Source: Pontibacter mangrovi
Lineage (GTDB): Bacteria > Bacteroidota > Bacteroidia > Cytophagales > Hymenobacteraceae
DNA: 64,000 bases
Direction: 5' to 3'
Assembly (NCBI RefSeq): GCF_006385705.1
Contig: NZ_VFRQ01000002.1
Location: forward strand, 62,001-126,000
Part shown: positions 1 through 7,772 of the stretch, one piece after another
How positions within the stretch are numbered: the first letter of the stretch is position 1
Layout: the number at the start of each line of letters is the position of its first letter
Program-made: the position numbers and the translations under genes
The notes under the pieces: generated by a model
What the model saw: only the letters and a program-made list of their open reading frames with translations
Told to the model about the DNA's origin: nothing
The model's database searches: none

Positions 1-21
1 TTTTGTGTAAGTAAGCCGGGC

Positions 22-1620
22 TTACTCCTCTTCTTTATCCTGCACGCCATTCATGTCGCTGAAGGCGGAACGCAATTCTATTTCCTCGCCTCTACTGTCC
101 ATCACTTTAAATTCCATGATGCCGAGGGAAGTGTCCTTTATCAGGCTTACCCACTTAAAGTACTTGAAGAACCACTTCACCTGCCGTGAGAATAGCCCCT
201 TGGTGTAGTAGGCGTGCACAAACGGGTGTAAGTATACTTCCAGACTCTTGTGGTTGTGGCTCGTCAGCAGGTCGTCTACCGCTGCGTCAATTTCGTCCGT
301 TACCAGAATACTGGCAGATGTTTTACCGGTGCCGCCGCAGGTAGGGCAAACTTCGCCGGTAACAATGTTTTGCTCGGGCCTCACGCGCTGTCTCGTGATC
401 TGCATCAGGCCGAATTTCGAGATCGGAAGGATGGTAGACTTGGAACGGTCTTTCTTCATTTCCTCCTTCACCACCTCGTATACTTTCTGGCGGTTTTCCG
501 GCGACTTCATATCGATGAAGTCTACTACAATGATACCACCTATATCCCGGAGGCGCAGCTGACGGGCCACTTCTTTGGCGGCCATCATGTTCACGTGCAG
601 TGCGGTTGCCTCCTGATCGGTTTCGGTATTGGATTTATTCCCACTGTTCACGTCGATCACATGCAGCGCCTCGGTGTGCTCTATCACCAGGTATCCGCCC
701 CCTGGTATCGTCACGGTTTTTCCGAAAGCAGCCTTTAGCTGTTTCTCGATGTGGAAGTGTTCAAAGGTCTTGGTTTTGCCGGTATAGTGCTTCAGGATCT
801 TGATCCTTTCAGGCGCTATACTGTGCACGTATGCCTTGATCTCATCATAGAGCTGGGTGTTATCCACTACTATGTTGTCAAAGCTCTCGTTTAGTAAATC
901 CCTCAAGATGGAGGAAGAACGATTGAGCTCGCCAATGATCTTATCGTTTGGCTTTGCTATTCTGAGGGTTTTAAAGCCCTCTTCCCAATTTGCTAGCATG
1001 TTGCGCAGGTCTCTGTCGAGCTCTGCCACATCGCGGCCTTCTGCCACTGTCCGGATAATCACGCCGAAGTTCTCCGGCTTTATACTTGTGATCAGGCGTT
1101 TCAGTCGGGTCCGCTCCTCTTTGCTGACGATCTTTTTGGATACGCTTACCGTGTTTGAGAACGGCACGAGCACCAGGTATCGCCCGGCAAGAGAAAGCTC
1201 GCAGGATAAGCGTGGGCCTTTGGTTGAGATAGGCTCTTTAACGATCTGCACCAACAGCTGCTGCCCTTTCTTGAGCACGTCAGCTATCTTGCCGAGTTTG
1301 TCTATCTCAGGCTCAAACTTTGCCTGGTTTAGCTTGGGTGTTGCGTTCTTCTGTGTTTGCGCCGCCTTTACGTACTTGTTCAGCGTTTTGATGTTGGCGC
1401 CCAGGTCGTGGTAATGCAGGAAAGCATCCTTCTGGTAACCGATATCAATAAAGGCGGCGTTCAGTCCAGGCATTACCTTTTTTACAGTCCCCAGAAAAAT
1501 ATCACCTACAATGTAGTCCGTGTCCTTCGACTCGAAGTGATATTCAACCAGGCGTTTATCCTGTAAAAGCGCAATGCGATCCCCATCCTGAGTAGAATTG
1601 ATGATCAGCTCGTTGCTCAA
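22..1620 (-). CDS. rng: Ribonuclease E/G family protein
   Basis: Single-strand endoribonuclease of the RNase E/G family, which processes rRNA precursors and starts mRNA decay. The 532 residues begin with an S1-like RNA-binding region (about residues 37-135), followed by the catalytic region. The two metal-binding aspartates of the family are visible as D323 in VIDVNSG and D367 in VVDFID, and the zinc-link CPTCGG lies at 425-430. Length fits RNase G rather than full RNase E, because the long C-terminal degradosome scaffold is missing. It is last in a minus-strand group with the COX24-like, TPR and HU genes. A hairpin at 1659-1685 separates it from the gene upstream. The family is certain; G rather than E is inferred from length. 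Confidence 0.95.
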   Translation of the reverse strand: MSNELIINSTQDGDRIALLQDKRLVEYHFESKDTDYIVGDIFLGTVKKVMPGLNAAFIDIGYQKDAFLHYHDLGANIKTLNKYVKAAQTQKNATPKLNQAKFEPEIDKLGKIADVLKKGQQLLVQIVKEPISTKGPRLSCELSLAGRYLVLVPFSNTVSVSKKIVSKEERTRLKRLITSIKPENFGVIIRTVAEGRDVAELDRDLRNMLANWEEGFKTLRIAKPNDKIIGELNRSSSILRDLLNESFDNIVVDNTQLYDEIKAYVHSIAPERIKILKHYTGKTKTFEHFHIEKQLKAAFGKTVTIPGGGYLVIEHTEALHVIDVNSGNKSNTETDQEATALHVNMMAAKEVARQLRLRDIGGIIVVDFIDMKSPENRQKVYEVVKEEMKKDRSKSTILPISKFGLMQITRQRVRPEQNIVTGEVCPTCGGTGKTSASILVTDEIDAAVDDLLTSHNHKSLEVYLHPFVHAYYTKGLFSRQVKWFFKYFKWVSLIKDTSLGIMEFKVMDSRGEEIELRSAFSDMNGVQDKEEE

Positions 1621-1658
1621 TTTCTCTCAAATGGTTATGTTGGATGTATAAGACCAAA

Positions 1659-1685
1659 GCCCACTTTAGCTTATGCAAAGTGGGC
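1659..1685 (-). terminator. Hairpin between COX24-like gene and rng
   Basis: Nine-base perfect stem (gcccacttt/aaagtgggc) with a nine-base loop, followed on the minus strand by TTTGGTC. It may end or attenuate transcription from the small gene before rng. The T-run is short, so this is only a probable terminator. Confidence 0.45.
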
Positions 1686-1704
1686 CCTCGTGAACGCAGA
1701 AGAA

Positions 1705-1794
1705 TTACTTCTTCTTATGTCTGTTTTTTCTAAGGCGCTTCTTTCTTTTGTGTGTAGCGATCTTATGTCTTTTTCTTTTCTTTCCGCAAGGCAT
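1705..1794 (-). CDS. Tiny basic AURKAIP1/COX24-domain protein (bS22/mS38-like)
   Basis: A 29-residue protein starting MPCGKKRKRHK and ending RHKKK, with more than half Lys/Arg/His. Bacteroidota genomes carry an almost invariant protein of this kind, annotated as AURKAIP1/COX24 domain. By homology to mitochondrial mS38 and actinobacterial bS22 it is expected to be a small-subunit ribosomal protein lying in rRNA. ATG at 1794 and TAA at 1705 give a complete reading frame. It lies between the TPR gene and rng on the same strand. The family is recognised from its sequence; ribosomal location is inferred from homologues. It is short enough to be missed by automatic gene callers. Confidence 0.85.
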   Translation of the reverse strand: MPCGKKRKRHKIATHKRKKRLRKNRHKKK

Positions 1795-1836
1795 AATCTT
1801 GTAGTTTTTGTTTTATGGATGATTTCGTTAAATGCT

Positions 1837-2706
1837 TTACTGTAGTTTTGCCAGGTATTCGTCTACCGAGGCATTCAGGGCTGGGTCAGCGCTCATGCCT
1901 TTCACCTTGTTAAACAGCTCCTTGGCTCTTTCGTTCTGCCCCGTCTCTGCCAACGCCACAGCCAGGTAGAAGGTTCCTTCCACGTGCTGCGGGTTTACCG
2001 AAACAAGCTTCTCAAAGCGCTCCACAGCGTTTTCATACTGGTTAGACTGAATGGACAGGATACCAAGGTTAAACAGCGCCTTCTCGTTGTTGGGGTCCGA
2101 CGCCAGCACCTCACGCAGCATCATGATACCCTGCATCGGATTGGAGGTCGCGATATAGGTCATGGCTACGTTAGTTTTGGCATCGTGGTCAGAAGGGTTG
2201 TTCTTCAGCACCTGCTCATACATGCTCCTGGCTTTGCCACCCAGCTCACTGGCGCGTTCCTGCGTGGCAGCAAAAGTAAAGGCCTCATAGTAGGCGTCTC
2301 CGGCTTTTTTATAGCTCTTCTCACCTCCACGGGCCTTAGCGGCAATTTCGTAGTAATATCCAGCGCTGTCATACTTGGCAGCGTTGGCATAGGCCTCGGC
2401 AAGCTCCACGGCCACGCGGCTGCGGCTTTGCTCACCGGTTGCTTTGTTATACTTGGCGCGGGCTGTTGTCAGCGCCATCAGCTGCTCTGGCGTGGCAGTC
2501 CGGTGCGCCTCCACCCCTGCCTCTTCCGCTGATGCCCCATGGTCGTGGCCATCGTCTTCCGAGTGCCCTTCGGGCACGGCGGCAGTGGTTTGGTTTTCGG
2601 CGAGGTTGTCTTTGTCCTCGTTGTTAACAACAACCTTAGGCAAAAAGAACAGAACGGCCACCAATACAATGGCTGCAACAACTATCAATATTTGAGACCG
2701 TTTCAT
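1837..2706 (-). CDS. Membrane-anchored TPR protein
   Basis: A 289-residue protein with one N-terminal hydrophobic segment (residues 6-24) acting as an uncleaved anchor or signal, then a His/Asp/Glu-rich linker (EGHSEDDGHDHG around residue 50) and a C-terminal half of tetratricopeptide repeats, for example NPSDHDAKTNVAMTYIATS and DPNNEKALFNLGILSIQSN. The repeats probably face the periplasm and mediate protein contacts; no enzymatic domain is visible. The gene lies directly downstream of the HU-like gene and has its own TAnnTTTG box at 2752-2759. Orthologues next to HU and rng are common in Bacteroidota. Precise function is unknown. Confidence 0.85.
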   Translation of the reverse strand: MKRSQILIVVAAIVLVAVLFFLPKVVVNNEDKDNLAENQTTAAVPEGHSEDDGHDHGASAEEAGVEAHRTATPEQLMALTTARAKYNKATGEQSRSRVAVELAEAYANAAKYDSAGYYYEIAAKARGGEKSYKKAGDAYYEAFTFAATQERASELGGKARSMYEQVLKNNPSDHDAKTNVAMTYIATSNPMQGIMMLREVLASDPNNEKALFNLGILSIQSNQYENAVERFEKLVSVNPQHVEGTFYLAVALAETGQNERAKELFNKVKGMSADPALNASVDEYLAKLQ

Positions 2707-2751
2707 TCTTCCTGCCTAATTATGCTGCTATAGATTTCTTTTTCAGATCAG

Positions 2752-2759
2752 CAAAGATA
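2752..2759 (-). promoter_or_regulatory. Putative -7 box for the TPR gene
   Basis: TATCTTTG on the minus strand matches the Bacteroidota -7 consensus TAnnTTTG, about 46 bases before the TPR start. No clear -33 TTTG was found. Confidence 0.45.
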
Positions 2760-2766
2760 CAAAAAA

Positions 2767-3072
2767 TTAAGAATGCGTAAGCTCCTGAATCTTTTTGCTG
2801 TTTTTGATCTTCTGAATGAACGTCTTGGATGGCTTGAAGCTTGGGATAAAGTGCTCGTCGATAATGATAGATGTGTTTTTAGAAATGTTACGTGCTACTT
2901 TCTTAGCGCGCTTCTTATTCACAAAGCTACCAAAACCTCTCACGTAGATGTTGTTGCCATCAGCCATGGAGTCTTTCACTACTTTGAAGAAAGCCTCGAT
3001 TGTAGACTGTACATCTGCTTTATCAATCCCTGTCTTATCAGCAATCTCTGATATTACTTCTGCTTTAGTCAC
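2767..3072 (-). CDS. HU/IHF-family DNA-binding protein
   Basis: A 101-residue nucleoid protein that bends and compacts DNA. It begins MTKAEVISEIADKTG and carries the family's helical dimer region (residues 1-45) and the DNA-binding beta-arm (about 50-80), with the signature G-F-G-S-F (VRGFGSFVNKKRAKK). The length is normal for HU, with a short extra lysine-containing tail. Start is the only ATG giving the conserved N-terminus. A good -7 box lies at 3161-3168, giving an untranslated leader of about 85 bases. It heads the minus-strand group that ends with rng. Whether it behaves as HU or IHF cannot be decided from sequence. Confidence 0.95.
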   Translation of the reverse strand: MTKAEVISEIADKTGIDKADVQSTIEAFFKVVKDSMADGNNIYVRGFGSFVNKKRAKKVARNISKNTSIIIDEHFIPSFKPSKTFIQKIKNSKKIQELTHS

Positions 3073-3395
3073 TTTCTTAGATTTTTAGGATATTAATAAT
3101 ATGTTAACTTTCTAATCTTTGGAAATCAGCCTGTTCCATCCGGCGGCGAATTTCGGGGCACAAAGGTAGTTTTACTTTTCGAATAGTAAAAGCTTTAGTG
3201 CTAAATTATTAGGCTTAAAAAGTGCTACGCTTTCCGGCCCTTTCTTCCGCTATGGGCAACAGCCATGCCACGCTCACCACCCTCTAACGGATGCCGGCTG
3301 TTTATATTTCGATGTTTACCCATTACTTTATACTTGCTACGGGCACAAACAAAGCCGTAACTTGCCTGTTCTGCAACCCCTAAACAACACAATTA
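3073..3395. other. Divergent spacer between HU-like gene and mutY
   Basis: This 323-base spacer holds the HU promoter (3161-3168). The rest has no ORF with coding character and no recognised RNA. No mutY promoter could be assigned with confidence. Confidence 0.5.
3161..3168 (-). promoter_or_regulatory. Putative -7 box for the HU-like gene
   Basis: TACCTTTG on the minus strand matches TAnnTTTG exactly. The region upstream is AT-rich but has no perfect TTTG at the -33 position. Confidence 0.55.
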
Positions 3396-4487
3396 ATGCC
3401 AACTCCTGCAAACGCCCATTTTGCGCAAACGCTCATCAGCTGGTATGGCCGCCACAAGCGCAGCCTGCCCTGGCGCGATACCACAAACCCATACTACATA
3501 TGGCTTTCCGAAGTAGTTCTGCAGCAAACGCGGGTGGCGCAGGGCCAGCCATACTATGAACGTTTTGTGGCTGCTTACCCTACCGTGCAGGATTTGGCGG
3601 CGGCCCCACAGGATGAGGTGCTGCGGCTGTGGCAGGGGCTTGGCTACTACTCCAGGGCACGCAACATGCACCATACGGCCCAACTGGTGGCGGAGAAGTA
3701 TCGCGGCCAGTTTCCGGACAAGTATGAGGAGCTGATCAAACTGAAGGGCGTGGGCAGCTACACGGCGGCGGCTATTGCGGCTTTTGCTTTTAAAGAGAAG
3801 GTAGCGGTTTTGGACGGCAACGTGTTCCGGGTGCTGGCGCGCGTGTTTGGCATCTCGGATGATATTGCGGTCCCGGCCTCACGCAAGATCTTCCAGAAAC
3901 TGGCCGATGAGTTGGTGCCTGCCGACGAGCCCGACACCTACAACCAGGCCATTATGGAGTTTGGGGCCATACAGTGCACGCCCCTGATGCCGGATTGCCT
4001 GTTTTGCCCGCTGCAACAAAGCTGTTTTGCCTTTAACCACGGCATGGTGCAGGAGCTGCCGGTAAAATCGAAGGCCAAGGCGGCGCGGCCGCGTTTTTTC
4101 CACTACATCGTGTTTGAGCTGAACGGCTCCTTTTACCTGCGCAAGCGGTTGGAGGGCGATATTTGGCAGGGCCTCTACGACTTTTACCTTTACGAGAGCG
4201 AAAGCAAAGACCTGCCCGAAGCGCAGCTGCTGCAGGAGCTGCAGGAAGCAGGCATCCCGGTGCAGGAGGCGCAGCTGCAGCCCCCGGCCAAGGATTACAA
4301 ACACGTGCTGAGCCACCAGAAAATAACAGCGCGTTTTTACCGTATAAAGCTAAAGTATCCACTAAAAGATGAGGTGCTGACAGAAACAAGATTAGCCCCT
4401 TATAACGTTGAAAAAATAGAGGCTTTACCCAAACCAGTTTTAATTAGCAGCTATTTGAAAGATGCTAAGATTTTAGTATATTTATAA
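3396..4487 (+). CDS. mutY: A/G-specific adenine glycosylase MutY
   Basis: Base-excision repair enzyme that removes adenine mispaired with 8-oxoguanine. The catalytic glutamate is E39 in SEVVLQQTRV; the helix-hairpin-helix LKGVGSYTAAA is at 116-125 followed by the catalytic aspartate D140 in VLDGNVFR. Four cysteines at 194, 201, 204 and 210 form the [4Fe-4S] loop C-x6-C-x2-C-x5-C. The C-terminal third is the NUDIX-like 8-oxoG-reading domain. At 363 residues it is full length. ATG 3396 gives the usual short N-terminus. It is followed by ssb, gldE and gldD on the same strand, an order often found in Bacteroidota. Confidence 0.97.
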   Translation: MPTPANAHFAQTLISWYGRHKRSLPWRDTTNPYYIWLSEVVLQQTRVAQGQPYYERFVAAYPTVQDLAAAPQDEVLRLWQGLGYYSRARNMHHTAQLVAEKYRGQFPDKYEELIKLKGVGSYTAAAIAAFAFKEKVAVLDGNVFRVLARVFGISDDIAVPASRKIFQKLADELVPADEPDTYNQAIMEFGAIQCTPLMPDCLFCPLQQSCFAFNHGMVQELPVKSKAKAARPRFFHYIVFELNGSFYLRKRLEGDIWQGLYDFYLYESESKDLPEAQLLQELQEAGIPVQEAQLQPPAKDYKHVLSHQKITARFYRIKLKYPLKDEVLTETRLAPYNVEKIEALPKPVLISSYLKDAKILVYL

Positions 4488-4601
4488 GCTGAAACTTTTC
4501 TGGAAACAAAAGCATTCTAGTAGTTTAAAATACAGCCATATTTGCCTCCAGCTTGGTTGCTGGAGTAGCCCAATTCAATTTAATACTTAGACAAAAAAGA
4601 C

Positions 4602-5072
4602 ATGGCAAGTGTAAACAAAGTGATCCTGATCGGAAACCTGGGCAAAGACCCTGAAATTCGTCACCTGGAAGGCGGTGTAGCCGTTGCCCGCTTCCCAATC
4701 GCTACTTCTGAGACCTTTAAGGACAAAAGCGGACAGAAGCAGGAACGCACCGAATGGCACAATATCGTTGTGTGGAGAGGCTTGGCCGAAGTAGCCGAGA
4801 AATACCTGCGCAAAGGCAACTCTGTGTTCATCGAGGGCAAGATCCGCAGCAACAACTACACCGATAAAGACGGCATCCAACGCTACAGCACCGAGATCGT
4901 GGCCGATAACATGACCATGCTGGGCGGCCGCAGCGACAACGGCGGCGGCGGCGACTACCAAGGCTCTGCTGCTGCAAGCGGCGGAAACTTTGGCGGCGGC
5001 GCGACGGCCAACAAAGGCGGCAGCCCTGCTGGCGGTTTCCAGAACGACGAGCCAGACGACCTGCCGTTCTAA
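4602..5072 (+). CDS. ssb: Single-stranded DNA-binding protein
   Basis: Binds single-stranded DNA during replication, recombination and repair and recruits partners through its acidic tip. The OB-fold spans about residues 1-110 ([20 protein letters not shown]). It is followed by a glycine-rich linker (residues 112-145) and the canonical tail DDLPF at the C-terminus. The 156 residues are typical. The start follows a 114-base gap after mutY, so it may have its own promoter, though none is obvious. It uses almost entirely preferred codons and contains no copy of the heptamer found widely elsewhere, consistent with high expression. Confidence 0.98.
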   Translation: MASVNKVILIGNLGKDPEIRHLEGGVAVARFPIATSETFKDKSGQKQERTEWHNIVVWRGLAEVAEKYLRKGNSVFIEGKIRSNNYTDKDGIQRYSTEIVADNMTMLGGRSDNGGGGDYQGSAAASGGNFGGGATANKGGSPAGGFQNDEPDDLPF

Positions 5073-5098
5073 CCTATGTTTCACTAAACTAAACAGTT

Positions 5099-6469
5099 TT
5101 GGAAAGTACAGACCCCGGAGACCCCCTAAGTTTTAGCTTACTTCAACTTTTACAGAGTTCGGTAACAGAACTTAGACTGGAATACCTGATCGCCATTGCC
5201 GGCGGTTTTATACTATTGCTGCTCTCGGCCCTGACCTCAGGTGCCGAGGCAGCTTTTTTCTCTCTTTCGGAGCAGGAGCTGGAGCGCTGCAAATCTAGCA
5301 AGCGCCACGCTGAACAACGCGTTTATGAACTGCTGCAGAATCCGCGTCAGCTGCTCACCACCATCCTTATCCTCAACAACGGCATCAATGTAGCCATCAT
5401 CACGCTGTTTGCCTATGTGGCATGGCAGCTGTTTGGCACTGCCACCCTACCTGCTGGCGCTATGGCGCTCTGTATGCTGCTAGGCACTTTCTTCATCGTC
5501 TTCTTCGGGGAAGTGTTGCCCAAAGTATACGTGCAGAAGCAGCGCCTGCCACTTGCCTGCCGCATGACGGGCGTGCTGGACAAGTTGAAGCTACTGGTAA
5601 GGCCGCTTTCCTGGCTCCTGATATTTATAAACGAGCACATCGAGCGCAAATACATCATCCGGGGCTACAACCATACTATAGAGGAGCTGCACCACAGCCT
5701 GGACGTAGCCTTGATCAATGCCGACACGTCGCCGGAAGAGCGTAAGATCTTGCGCGGCGTGGTGAACTTCGGCGCCATTTCCGTTAAGCAGATCATGCGC
5801 CCCCGCATGGATATTATTGCCTTTAACACTGCCATGACGCTGCCGGAACTGATGCCGGAAATCGTGAAGTGGGGCTACTCGCGGGTGCCGGTGTACTCCG
5901 AGAGCACCGATCAGATAGAAGGTATACTTTACGTGAAAGACCTGCTGCCGCACCTGAGCAAAGGCGCGGACTTTAAGTGGCAACAGCTGGTGCGCCCGCC
6001 TTTCTTCGTGCCGGAAAATAAGCGCATCGCTGACCTGTTCCAGGACTTTAAAGACAAGCACGTGCACATGGCCATTGTGGTGAACGAGTACGGCAGCACC
6101 ATTGGCCTGCTTACCCTGGAAGACATTGTGGAGGAGATTGTAGGTGAGATAAATGATGAGTTTGACGACGACGATGACATTATTTACTCTCAACTCGACG
6201 AAAATACCTTTATCTTTGATGGCAAGACCTCGCTGCACGACTTCTGCAAGATAACAGAGGTGCCGTTTGATATTTTTGATGAGGTAAAGGGCGAGAATGA
6301 AACGGTGGCCGGCCTGATGCTGGTGCTCTTCTCCAAAATACCGCGCGTGGGCGACACTACCCAACATGGCCGCTTTCATTTCACGATTGAGTCGGCTGAC
6401 ACAAAGCGCGTAAAACGAGTTAAGATCAATGTCGCAAGCAAAAAAGAACAGTACCATAAAGTGGGTTAG
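5099..6469 (+). CDS. gldE: Gliding-motility-associated protein GldE (CBS/CorC-type membrane protein)
   Basis: A 456-residue membrane protein of the CNNM/HlyC-CorC type. The N-terminal half (about residues 28-180) has several transmembrane helices of the DUF21 domain. Two CBS domains follow (about 210-335, with [12 protein letters not shown]-like sequence, residues 225-240), and a CorC/HlyC C-terminal domain ends the protein. In Flavobacterium, GldE was linked to gliding as a partner of the GldD lipoprotein, and the type IX secretion/gliding machinery needs GldD. The first codon is TTG at 5099, shortly after ssb; no ATG lies near. It overlaps gldD by 41 bases, so the two are translationally linked. 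The subfamily is assigned from gene order and domain architecture. Confidence 0.9.
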   Translation: MESTDPGDPLSFSLLQLLQSSVTELRLEYLIAIAGGFILLLLSALTSGAEAAFFSLSEQELERCKSSKRHAEQRVYELLQNPRQLLTTILILNNGINVAIITLFAYVAWQLFGTATLPAGAMALCMLLGTFFIVFFGEVLPKVYVQKQRLPLACRMTGVLDKLKLLVRPLSWLLIFINEHIERKYIIRGYNHTIEELHHSLDVALINADTSPEERKILRGVVNFGAISVKQIMRPRMDIIAFNTAMTLPELMPEIVKWGYSRVPVYSESTDQIEGILYVKDLLPHLSKGADFKWQQLVRPPFFVPENKRIADLFQDFKDKHVHMAIVVNEYGSTIGLLTLEDIVEEIVGEINDEFDDDDDIIYSQLDENTFIFDGKTSLHDFCKITEVPFDIFDEVKGENETVAGLMLVLFSKIPRVGDTTQHGRFHFTIESADTKRVKRVKINVASKKEQYHKVG

Positions 6470-7049
6470 CCTGAAGGCGTTTATGTGGATAGGCCTGGCA
6501 GCCGGTGTGGCGGCCTGCGGGTCGGAGGAGTATACGCCCAAGCCCAAGGGCTATAACCGCATCGACCTGCCCTCTCAGACGTACCAGCAGCTGCAGGAGC
6601 AGCACCCATATACTTTCGAATACTCAACGCATGCCAAGATCCGCCCTGACTCTTCCGGTATTGCGCAGCCGCACTGGATCAATATCATCTACCCGAGCCT
6701 GGGTGCCAACGTGCAGCTTACGTATAAAGACCTGAACAACAACCCAACTGCCTTAAACAACCTGATAGAAGACGCCCGCAAGCTTACCGCTAAGCACCAG
6801 ATCAAGGCTTATGCCATCGAGGAGGCAGAGATCAAGATACCGACAGGCGATGTAGCCGCCGTGTTTGAGCTGGAGGGCGAGGTGCCCAGCCAGTTCCAGT
6901 TCTACGTAACCGACTCCACAGAGCACTTCCTGCGCGGCGCTTTATACTTCAGAACCGCCACCCAAAACGATTCCCTGGCCCCGGTCATCGAGTTTGTGAA
7001 GAAGGACATCGTGCACCTGCTGAACACGCTGGAGTGGAAGGAGGATTGA
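6429..7049 (+). CDS. gldD: Gliding motility lipoprotein GldD
   Basis: A 206-residue lipoprotein. The N-terminus has a basic region, a hydrophobic core (residues 18-29) and a lipobox ending in cysteine (GVAACGSEE, Cys30), so the mature protein is lipid-anchored in the periplasm or outer membrane. The following [14 protein letters not shown] and the pattern after it are characteristic of GldD. In Flavobacterium johnsoniae GldD is needed for gliding and for type IX secretion. The start at 6429 lies inside gldE; the next ATG at 6483 would leave too short a signal peptide. No other gliding or secretion genes lie in the window. Confidence 0.93.
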   Translation: MSQAKKNSTIKWVSLKAFMWIGLAAGVAACGSEEYTPKPKGYNRIDLPSQTYQQLQEQHPYTFEYSTHAKIRPDSSGIAQPHWINIIYPSLGANVQLTYKDLNNNPTALNNLIEDARKLTAKHQIKAYAIEEAEIKIPTGDVAAVFELEGEVPSQFQFYVTDSTEHFLRGALYFRTATQNDSLAPVIEFVKKDIVHLLNTLEWKED

Positions 7050-7075
7050 TTGTTGGTTGTTGATTGTTGATTGTC

Positions 7076-7117
7076 TAAAGACCTCGCGGTGCCCGGAGGT
7101 CCCGCGAGCGTCTGGAG
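7076..7117. repeat. CTCGCGG-type dispersed hairpin, copy 1
   Basis: The segment starts aaagacctcgcggtg and closes with cccgcgagcgtctgg, giving a stem CTCGCGG/CCGCGAG. A diverged copy is at 32979-33022 (aaagacctcgcagtg ... ctgcgagtgactgtctgg). The shared ends outside the stem argue for a common origin. Confidence 0.55.
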
Positions 7118-7250
7118 GTAGTACCGGGTCCCCCCTGCCCCTCTCCCGAAACAAGTCTGGGATCTGCAACTTAGCTAAGGAGGGAAACCCCGTAACTGCT
7201 TTGGCTAAAGTATGAGTTTCATGGCAACTGGGGTAGCATGAGCAGAAGTA

Positions 7251-7285
7251 TAAACCCACCCCTGCCCCCTCAGAGGAAGGGAATT
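7251..7285. repeat. CCCACCCCTGGCCCC repeat, diverged copy
   Basis: Reads taaacccacccctgcccc, then ctcagaggaagggaatt. It matches one arm of the inverted repeat at 63685-63761 with several changes in the inner stem. Another fragment lies at 7127-7150. Confidence 0.55.
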
Positions 7286-7585
7286 GTCTGGCAGATGCAG
7301 TCACCCCTGTAGTCCCCTCAAATGGACAGTCGCAAAAGCAATGGCTATCAAACCTGTTCCCAGTTTTTCTGTGAGGCGCCTATGCGAGTTTTTCCGGTGA
7401 CGAGCGATAGCGAGGCAGCCCGAGGCACGAGGGCAGGAAAAGCTCCCAGCGCCGAGCGGGAAAACGAGGCCTCCCGGCCTAGGAGGGCACCAGAGTAGGA
7501 GGTGCAACAGTAGGGTTATAAGACTGAGGATGAACGGCAGCTAAAAAGGATAGCTTGCCTCCAGTTGCAGAAAGCAGTGGCTATA

Positions 7586-7612
7586 GCGAGGCACAAGCGG
7601 ACGCTTGCGCCA
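7586..7612. repeat. GCACAAGCGGACGC repeat, single arm
   Basis: The 27 bases gcgaggcacaagcggacg plus cttgcgcca match 33100-33126 with one difference. At 33061-33123 two arms form an inverted repeat; here only one arm is seen. Confidence 0.65.
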
Positions 7613-7678
7613 TAAATAACCATATTTAGAAATCCGTTTATCCAAAAAATCCTGATTCAGACTGACAACACCAAGTAT

Positions 7679-7713
7679 AAAGCCCCGCCAGCACTAACAC
7701 CTGTCGGGGCTTT
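7679..7713 (+). terminator. Hairpin with T-rich tail upstream of recG
   Basis: Nine-base stem aaagccccg/cggggcttt with a 17-base loop followed by TTGTGTATTTTTG. It could end transcripts arriving from the repeat-rich spacer. The recG -7 box follows immediately. Confidence 0.5.
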
Positions 7714-7717
7714 TGTG

Positions 7718-7725
7718 TATTTTTG
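7718..7725 (+). promoter_or_regulatory. Putative -7 box for recG
   Basis: TATTTTTG matches TAnnTTTG, 48 bases before the proposed GTG start. No perfect -33 TTTG was seen. Confidence 0.4.
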
Positions 7726-7772
7726 TACTTTATACTACTTGCCATACTTTCACCCGAAGCAAGCCAGAGACC

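Larger units (their letters stand above)
7050..7772. other. Repeat-rich spacer between gldD and recG
   Basis: The 723 bases hold no convincing gene. They contain a GATTGTTG-type low-complexity tract (7047-7073), a CTCGCGG hairpin (7076-7117), partial copies of the CCCACCCCTGGCCCC repeat (7127-7150 and 7251-7285), a GC-rich segment at 7390-7510 rich in short inverted words, one arm of the GCACAAGCGGACGC repeat (7586-7612) and a hairpin at 7679-7713. Minus-strand reading frames inside it run through these repeats and look spurious. Confidence 0.6.

Noticed and set aside
5591-6547. 318-residue minus-strand frame opposite gldE
   Set aside because: It is the mirror of a clear gldE frame; its His/Val/Leu-rich composition is that of antisense shadow frames.
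7301-7507. 68-residue minus-strand frame in the gldD-recG spacer
   Set aside because: It runs through GC-rich repeat sequence, has no recognisable domain and no plausible signal or start context.
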